Position numbers and translations under genes: made by a program
Notes under the pieces: generated by a model
Database searches by the model: none
Told to the model about the DNA's origin: nothing
What the model saw: only the letters and a program-made list of their open reading frames with translations
NCBI RefSeq assembly: GCF_014898055.3
Contig: NW_023601543.1
Location: forward strand, 61,703,782-61,767,781
Length of the DNA stretch: 64,000 nucleotides
Source: Talpa occidentalis
Taxonomy: Eukaryota; Chordata; Mammalia; Eulipotyphla; Talpidae
Direction of reading: 5' to 3'
In this document: positions 56,930-64,000 of the stretch, in pieces
How positions within the stretch are numbered: position 1 is the stretch's first letter
How the letters are laid out: each line of letters begins with the position of its first letter

Positions 56930-58080
56930 TTCTAGTACTCCACCTTTCAGCAGCTATTCTTTTGATGGTTCATTGATCCTCTTCTAAAATGTGTATCATT
57001 ATTTTATATTGATGAAAATTTAATTTATGAAACTGATTATTTACTCACTTTGCACTTACTTTTTCCCTCACTTTGCACTGCTCTAGGACCCATTCATGTT
57101 CTAAACTCTTGCTTCTACTTGCTGCCAATACTCCATAATGAGTATCCGCTACGTTTCTTTTCTCCAGTCTGCCAGTAAATGGACACCCAGGTAGTGATCA
57201 ACTCATTATGACCACAATGCTTTAATTAACAACCTCATATATGTCCCCTTATGAAGCAGCATGAGAACTTTCTGATTACTTCCAGATGAAGAATTGCCAA
57301 GCCACAGTGTATGCATATTGGTACTTTGGCTAAGGAGTACCACATTGCTCTCCAATAGAGTGGCTATTTTCACCATCACTCCCATCAGTAGTACATCCAC
57401 ACACCCCCAACAGCACTGAATATACCAAGTTTCCTCATTTTTTCCAGTTAGGTGAAAAAGTGGATTTTCATTGTTTTAATACACATTTCACTGATTATTA
57501 CTGATTTTGAGCACCTTTCTGCATTTTTGCTGGCTTTTAGAGTTTCTTATTTTGTCTCTTATTCATGTTTTGATCAAATTTCTTTGATGATTTTCATCTT
57601 GTTTAATTGCTGGAATTATTTGTATATTCTAGATAATAATTCCCTGTCAGTTTTGGGCAAATAGCTTCTCTCATCTTTTTAAGCTGCTGTTAACTTTGTC
57701 CCTACTGTCTTTAACTTTGATGTCATTTGCCATGCAATTTGTGGGTTTTTTTTTAAGATTTATTTATTTATTTATACAAGCACTGGGTACAGTCAGAAGT
57801 GTGGGAGGGTGAGAGGATTCACCAGATCCAGAGAGGGGAGCAGAACAGGCAGATGTACTGAAATACACCGCTGAGTGGAGCAGCGGGCACGGCAAGAGAG
57901 ATCTGCCCACCCCACCATGTGGGACACTTGCCTGGCGGCTGGGGATCGACCCAGCGCTGTGGACGCTGTGGGCAGCTTTGCAGCCCAGCGCTCTACCGCT
58001 GCGCCACCAGGGGAGGCCCAATTTGTGTGTGTGTGTTTTTTTTTTTTAAGAAGTCCATCCTTGGCCCTAAGTCCTAGACA
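56930..58080 (-). mobile_element. Old L1 ORF2 3' part, antisense, interrupted
   Basis: In + orientation the order is AGTAAATGGACACCCAGGTA, ACAACCTCATATATGTCCCC, TTTTCATTGTTTTAATACAC, GATTTTGAGCACCTTTCTGC, ATATTCTAGATAATAATTCC, CTGTCAGTTTTGGGCAAATA, AACTTTGATGTCATTTGCCA, then past the SINE AAGAAGTCCATCCTTGGCCC. This is the antisense course of an old L1 or related element. Confidence 0.72.
57744..58018 (-). mobile_element. T+ tRNA-derived SINE, subfamily B
   Basis: Minus-strand copy with the B-type tail (CAGTGCTTGTATAAATA) but GAATCCTCTCACC as in type A, so it mixes the two marker sets. Flanked by CAATTTGTG at 57735-57743 and 58019-58027; GT repeats and a T run follow. Confidence 0.92.
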
Positions 58081-58344
58081 TTTGCCAATAGTCACAACCC
58101 AAAACAGCATTTCATGACTCCTGTCTAATTCATTATATCTCAAATAACTAATAAAACTCCAAATTCCAGTAAATTCAATGAGAATCAATTAAAATATGGC
58201 ACAGTGGCTCATGGCTCACGTTTTCTGTCTGGTTTCCAATCTCTGAGCCAGATCCCATAGAGGTGCAGATGTCTCTTTTGCAACCACAACCAGAGCATCC
58301 ATGATGACCTCTACTTTTCAGTTCTCACTCCATTCCATCTATTC

Positions 58345-58870
58345 CAAGTATTTATTTCCATGTAACAAATCACACCAAACTTAGTGGCACAAAACAAGCA
58401 TTTGGTTATGCTCACAGATTCTGTGGATCAGGGATTCAAAGAGAACAGAGTGGAGAAGAATGGCATCTGCTTTATGCTATCTCTGACCTCAGCTGGGAAG
58501 CCTTGAAGACTGGGGGTGATTTGACAGCTGTAGGCTATAATCCTCTGAAGACTTGTTCACTCGCAAGTCTTGCACCTAGGCTACAATGACTCAAATGCTG
58601 TTTTCAGTTGGGACTGTTGACCAGAGTCCATAGAAGCCTCTTCTTGTGGTTTGGGTTTTCTCAGAAAACAATAGTCTGAAGTTTGGATTTCTCAGATGGT
58701 ATCTCAAAGATCCAAGAGAAAATTTGTAAACAGTTATAAGACCTTTTCTGACCTAGTCTTGTACTAGACTGTGTTGGATAATTCAAAGGAAGGAGATATA
58801 GATTCCATTTCTTGATGAGGGCATATCAAAGATTTTGTGATCAGGTTCTAAAATTGCTATTCATAATACA
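58345..58870 (-). mobile_element. MLT1-like LTR, antisense
   Basis: TTCCATGTAACAAATCACAC, CAAACTTAGTGGCACAAAAC, AGATTCTGTGGATCAGGGAT, TCAGTTGGGACTGTTGACCA and GAGGGCATATCAAAGATTTT match the same antisense LTR type as at 21425-21860. Confidence 0.65.
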
Positions 58871-58879
58871 ACTAATCTA

Positions 58880-59580
58880 GAAGTAATTTGTTAAAGCTCA
58901 GATCACATAATATCATTCTCAACAAAACTTCAATGGCTTGTTGACTTATTGTTAACAATTGAGTTAAGCTCAATCTCCTCAAACGAAGACCCTTTAAATT
59001 GGACCCCAACCCACCTTGTAGCCATTTTTTCTTACTATTTTCTAGTGTGTAATCTTTAATCCTAGATTTTTAGATATTGACTTCCTTATTCAATTGATTT
59101 TTTCTTTTTTTAAAAAAAGATTTGTTTATTTATGCATACAAGAACTGGGGTACAGGCCAGAGGTGTGGAGGAGTGAGAGGATTCACCAGAGACATAGTGG
59201 GGAACAGAACAGGCAGACTGACTGAAATCCACTGCTGAGGGGAACTGAGGGTGAGACAGGAGAGGTCTGTTGCACCATGTGGGTTAGCTCCCTGGCTGGC
59301 AGGGGATTGAACTCGTGCTGCAGAGGCTGCGGAATAGCTTCACAGTGCTGTGCTAAACCCCTTGCACCACCAGGGAGGCCCTCAATTGATATTTTTCAAC
59401 TTCCTTACACATTTATTCTTGTGTCCTATCTGCCTCAAATATTTTCCCTAATTCTCAAACTTCACCCTATTTCTTTATGCCCATTTCAAATCTCATAACT
59501 GATAATTTTCTTGGTATGCCATTCCTCCATACACTCATATGCACAACACATTGTATTGCTCCAGTATTGGCCCTGTCTCT
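58880..59580 (+). mobile_element. L2 fragment, interrupted by a SINE
   Basis: AAGCTCAGATCACATAATAT, AAAACTTCAATGGCTTGTTG, TTAAGCTCAATCTCCTCAAA and GACCCCAACCCACCTTGTAG run in the L2 order ('ctgatcatgtcactc...cttcaatggct...aaactcct...ctggcccctgcc'). Confidence 0.72.
59100..59381 (-). mobile_element. T+ tRNA-derived SINE, subfamily A
   Basis: Minus-strand type A copy inside L2. TCAATTGAT flanks it at 59090-59098 and 59382-59390. Confidence 0.92.
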
Positions 59581-59890
59581 GTCAGTTTGGGCTCCAATAA
59601 CAGAATACCATAGATGAGATAGCTAATAAACAGCAGAAATTTCTCTCTTATAGCTCTGGAATTGGGGAAGTTCAAGATCAAGTACTGCCAGATTCCGAGT
59701 CCTATGAACTCGTATGGTAAAAGGGACAAGGGAGCTCTCGGGGTATTTATTTTAGAAGGATACTAATCCCATTTATGAGAGCTCCACTCCCATGACCTAA
59801 TTACAAAGGCCCCAATTCCTAGTACCATCACACTGGGGTTAAGCTTCAGCCTATGAATTTGGGGAGGACACAAACATTCAGATCATCACA
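59581..59890 (-). mobile_element. MaLR LTR (MST/MLT1-like), antisense
   Basis: TCAGTTTGGGCTCCAATAAC, AGAATACCATAGATGAGATA, GACAAGGGAGCTCTCGGGGT, ACTAATCCCATTTATGAGAG, CTCCCATGACCTAATTACAA, CCATCACACTGGGGTTAAGC and GGAGGACACAAACATTCAGA run in antisense MaLR order. The LTR lies between two L2 segments. Confidence 0.85.
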
Positions 59891-60390
59891 CTGTACTCCA
59901 TTTTTCTCCTTGGCACTTAATACCATCTGACATATTCAACTTAACTTACTTTTTTTAAAAAAAGATTTATTTATTTATGCATACAAGAACTAGGGTGTAG
60001 AACTGAGGTGTAGGGGGTGAGAGGATTCACCAGAGAGAGTGGGGAGCGGAACAGGCAGATCTACTGAAATACACTGCTGAGAGGAGCAGAGCGCGAAACA
60101 GGAGAGGTCTGCTGCACCATGTGGGTTGCCCCCTGGCCAGCTGGGGATCTAACTCATGCTGCAGCAGCTGACAGTAGCTTGATAGTGATGTCTTCAGCCC
60201 TGTACCACCAGGAAGGCCCTTAACTTACTTTTTCCTTTGTTATCAACCTCCTCCCACTAATGTAAGCTTCTTGGCATCCAGGGACTTTGTTTTACCTATT
60301 ACCATAACTTCAGTCCCTAAATTATGCTTAATATGGTAGGCATTTAAAACATATTTCCTATTGAATTAGTGAATAAATGGACAAGATATA
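59891..60390 (+). mobile_element. L2 3' end, interrupted by a SINE
   Basis: Continues the L2 at 58880-59580 across the LTR: GGCACTTAATACCATCTGAC, then beyond the SINE AATGTAAGCTTCTTGGCATC, CCAGGGACTTTGTTTTACC and ATTGAATTAGTGAATAAATG, the usual L2 3' end. Confidence 0.75.
59955..60219 (-). mobile_element. T+ tRNA-derived SINE, subfamily A
   Basis: Minus-strand type A copy in L2. Flanked by TTAACTTACTTTTT at 59941-59954 and 60220-60233. Confidence 0.93.
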
Positions 60391-61955
60391 TAGATGGAAG
60401 TTATTAGAATATAGACTTTGCAACTATTTTTCCTAGACTAGGGGTATCTTACACCCAGAAAGGTATGATAACAAATGGAAGTTAAATTCTATTGTTTTTC
60501 TTCTAAAATCATGACTTAGGGTCAATTATCATCATGGATTTCTGTCCTCCACACCACAGGATACATTACACGTCAGTCCCAAAGAGTTCACAAGAAGAAG
60601 CAATGAAACACTTGCAAATCTGATAGTTTTTTTGGGCAAGACATATGCAGAAAGTGTCAGTTTTCATTTACTATTAACCTTTCTCCTTTTTTGAGGTTGG
60701 GGGGAATCTCCCTCTCTCTTTCCCTCTCTCCTCTATCTATCTTTCTGTTTGGCACAAGGAATTTTCAAAACATCTTTAGTCAAAGCATGCTCACACAAAA
60801 TTATTGCCTTTGCCCAAATACTTCAGGGTTTAATAAATCCTGTGCCAGCTTTGTAGATAATAATTTTAAGTGAATTTGATGAAATCTCTAAAAATGTTGC
60901 AAGTAGGCAGAGGCAGCATGACAGACATATGTCTTTATCTACAATACGAAAAGAAAGAGGGGTGGGTCTCCTTTCTCTTGGCTTTAAATAAATAAATCAG
61001 CAGGCTTGGTCCCTTTTCTGAGTTTAATTTGGTTTTAATGTTTCATGAAGCTTACACCAAAGAATATTAATGCCATATGCTAGAACAAGTCACTCGAGCC
61101 TTTCATACACCGGCAAAACTTTTCATATGATCTGAGAGATAATTTTTCTAAACAATATCAACATAGTCAATAGGAGCTATAATTAATTCATACATTGAGA
61201 ACGTAATTAGCATTCAAATGAAAAAAATGGCTCCTGTAAGTTTTATATGAAACCAACCCCCTCCACTTCATTATTGTATTTGATAAAAAATATAAAATGC
61301 TGAAATTTTCCTCTTATTAGTTGTGGGCATGACAGGATCATTTCTTTTTCCAGACTGCTTTAGCTTAAAACCAATAGATTAAATGAAGCTAGTGGTCTGG
61401 CTTTGATAGCGAGCCTGTCCTTTAATATTTAGTGTTGAAATGCAACCTACCGTCTCTGCTTTGAGTCTTTCAAAGCAATCAAGTTCAAATTGCATCTTAC
61501 ACTGATTTATTGGTAGAACACCTGAATAGCTGAAAGAGCTTAACAGGAATGCCTTTATTTATATCAGCTAATATGTCATCAACTAAAGCATGATTGTCCC
61601 TTAGTATGAAGAGTGTTTGTTTAAGAAAAAGAAGCAATATTCTTAAGTTTTGTGTCACCCCATTCTCTGTGAAATATGTCTGCAATAAGCTTTGGGAGAA
61701 AAGAGAGGGCTACCCAGAGACCACGGGTGGGAAAAAAGCAAAATCAGATACTCAAGGCCAAAGAGGTTATTGATTCATCAACCACTTATCTGCTGTTTCA
61801 TAATAACCAAAAGGCAATCATTGATGTTTTATAAAAGTAAAAGAAGAAAATTATATGAGGGAAATAAAATCACAAATCTCACGTGGGTCAGCATATTTCT
61901 AAGTGGATATTTCTTATACTGTCATTGGGTCATTTCAAAATCTCTGAAAACATTT
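60391..61955. other. Mostly unique sequence
   Basis: No common repeat recognised. The part at about 61020-61260 contains TAATTAATTC and GTAATTAGCATTCAAATG words and is a candidate conserved non-coding element. Confidence 0.35.
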
Positions 61956-61959
61956 CACA

Positions 61960-62155
61960 AAAGTATTTATTTCTTTTAATTTTCAAAAATGCTTTCATAT
62001 GCATTAATCCACCACCTTCTCCAAAAGTCTCTACAAAGTAAATTGATCTGGTATCATAGATAATAATCAGATGAAGAAACTGAGGAAGAGAATAAATATG
62101 ACTTGTGTAACTCACCCAAATAATTTGTAGTCAGAGCTGAATTAAAATGCATTTT
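61960..62155 (-). repeat. MIR
   Basis: TTTTCAAAAATGCTTTCATA, ATAATCAGATGAAGAAACTG, AGGAAGAGAATAAATATGAC, TTGTGTAACTCACCCAAATA and TAGTCAGAGCTGAATTAAAA follow the antisense MIR core and tRNA side. Confidence 0.8.
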
Positions 62156-63330
62156 TTTTTTTTGCTTTCCTAAGGCAGTAATATTCAAAGTATGATTCCT
62201 GAAGAAAAAGTCTCAAGGTCTTAGAGCTTGTTAGAAATGTAAATTCCTGACCCATCACACACCAGAATCAGAAATGCTGGGGAAGGGACCCAGCATGACA
62301 AAACATTCATATGTTGTAAATTTCATGTGAATTATAAGACAAAAAGCTGTCATGACATTACTTTTCACATCCTACTTTGTGAACATGGGCTACGTATCAT
62401 CCCAGGCTGAGAAACAGAAACCCATTCAACCTAAAAAGAGAGAAAGACAGAAGCTAAAACAATTAAAAAGCCAAAATATTTATTGCCATATTATGAAACT
62501 AAGAGACTAATCTTAAATCTTCTGATTTGAAACTACATTAAGTGACCAATGAAATCAATCATAAATAAGTATTATCAAATCTCAGACTACAGAAATATCC
62601 ATCAGCTGCAAACACTTATCAGCAAGCACAGCCTTTGAAAACCAAAGAAGTATAGAAATGCGTGCACGCACTCACCACTCTCTCCCCACAGTCCTACCTC
62701 TCAGGCAATCTAGCATGGTATTAGCAGAACTAATTCTAACCCAGGTGATAAAAATAAAAATGTGGTTTGAGTACAGACTTCAGGGCATTTTAGTAACGAT
62801 TTCCAGTGGATGTCCTAATAGACCACAAGAGTAGGCAGAGCCTAAAAGAAACAGTGAGAGCTGCTCCTTAATGCCATTTGGTTCTTGTGAGTGCTAACAT
62901 TGATATGCTCCCAAGGCATGGATTTTTCTAGAGTGGTTTAATTTTACATATTCTATTCTAACAAATCCATAAATCATCTAACTTTGCCAGACATTCAAAA
63001 TTTGAATCTTCAAATTATATATCTATGATGGCTTGTCACATGCAGAAGTAGTGCAAATTCTTTGTCAAATCATATGTTCTAGAACATTCTAGAAAATGTT
63101 GTCAGTAATAATGAATAGGCATACTTGGTCTTATGTTATAGATATGCTGTTTAAAAGACTATGAAAACTGATTTACCCCCTTCTCTTAATATGATGAAAG
63201 CATTAATTTTTAAATGCCCTAGAAAACTTATTTACTAAAGAAATTCAATCTTTTTGCAAAATGAACAATTTCCTCCAGTTTATTCTCATGAAATTTGAAT
63301 GATTGTGGGCTGGTGCATTTTAACACTGGG
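62156..63330. other. Unassigned sequence
   Basis: About 1.2 kb. CCTGACCCATCACACACCAG near 62247 could be an old repeat of unknown type. No exon recognised. Confidence 0.3.
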
Positions 63331-63334
63331 TAGA

Positions 63335-64000
63335 AGAGTCACATGATCACCTCAATTTAGATGGAAAAAGGATTTCAAAAAATTCAACAGTCATTCATGT
63401 CAAAAACTTTCAGCAAACTAAGAATAAAGGGGAACTCTGTGATCTTAATAAAGAAAATCTATAAAAACCCTAAGTCTAACATCATATTTACTGCTTAAAG
63501 GGTGAATTCCTTCCCTTAAGATCAGGAACAAGATACCAATCTTATTAAACATAATACTGGAAGTCTTAACTAGTACAAGAAAGAGAGAAAAGGAAATTAA
63601 AATGGTCAAATTAGAAAGAAATAAAACCATCCCTATTTGCAGATGGCTTCATAGCCTGTACACAAAATGCCAAGAAATACGTCAATAAAGAACCTCCTAC
63701 AACAAACAACTGAACTTCACAAGGATACAAGCTCAATATTAAAGAAATCAATTGCACCTATATACTAGCAATACACATGGAAGCCAAAATTGAAAACATA
63801 ATATCATTTATAGTTACTCAAAAATTAAAACACAAATGCAACAAAAAGTGTACAGAACTTGTGTGATGAACACTACAAAATATTGACAAAAGAAATTTAA
63901 ATAAATGGCGAGACATACTGTGGTCATGGACTGGAACACTGAACATAGTAAAGCTGTCAGTTCTCCCTAAATGATACATAGATTTGATGCAATTTCTATC
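63335..64000 (+). mobile_element. Old L1 ORF2 fragment, continues past the window
   Basis: Begins near CACATGATCACCTCAATTTA and runs through AAGATCAGGAACAAGATACC, CATAATACTGGAAGTCTTAA and the reverse-transcriptase catalytic box at 63636-63647, which reads F-A-D-G here (TTT GCA GAT GGC) instead of F-A-D-D. It then continues to TTTGATGCAATTTCTATC at the edge. Loss of the second aspartate and many frame breaks make it inactive. Confidence 0.85.

Noticed and set aside
1..64000. Bacterial-type systems, CRISPR arrays, operons, phage or plasmid origins
   Set aside because: The regularly recurring sequences are dispersed SINE and L1 copies in both orientations with target duplications, not spaced direct repeats; there are no ribosome-binding sites or dense reading frames.

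Overview
The window reads as mammalian nuclear DNA with no protein-coding gene that I can support. It is AT-rich, has no long open reading frame, and is built mostly of nested retrotransposons. Twenty-four copies of one tRNA-derived SINE (about 265-285 bp) carry pol III A and B boxes, an AATAAA-type tail and a TCTTT end, which is the 'T+' SINE design known from laurasiatherian mammals (bats, carnivores, horses). Together with a lineage-specific L1 3' end and very old mammalian L1M, L1ME, L2, MIR, MLT1-like LTR and hAT remnants, this suggests a laurasiatherian. A bat of the horseshoe/leaf-nosed group is my best guess, but it rests on recollection of SINE styles and was not verified.

Layout. 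1-3.8 kb: two tandem copies of an LTR-like 0.6-kb unit (380-1637), an MLT1-type LTR and a TATA-bearing LTR-like block. 4.4-7.4 kb: an old L1 in + orientation, interrupted by a SINE, an inverted-repeat DNA transposon and an antisense solo LTR. 7.5-13 kb: SINEs, an LTR, a MIR and a hAT element carrying a 74-bp L1 insert. 13.1-14.9 kb: an L2 interrupted by an L1 end, preceded by a SINE. 15-24 kb: sparse repeats and long unassigned sequence. 24.3-32 kb: a nearly complete ancient L1 containing seven younger insertions (four SINEs, three L1 3' ends), two of the L1s rearranged at the 5' side. 32-54 kb: scattered SINEs, L1 ends, LTR fragments, MIRs and microsatellites, with several kilobases of apparently unique DNA. 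54.8-60.4 kb: L1ME, antisense L1, L2 and LTR copies holding more SINEs. 60.4-63.3 kb: mostly unique sequence with one MIR. From about 63.3 kb another old L1 runs off the window.

The open frames of 60-198 codons are explained by transposon sequence, by the purine-rich L1 3' UTR or SINE read in either direction, or by chance. The window looks intergenic or deep intronic. I found no new gene system. The informative material is structural: precise target-site duplications, L1 5' inversions, serial insertion at one target, and unique blocks that could be conserved non-coding DNA.
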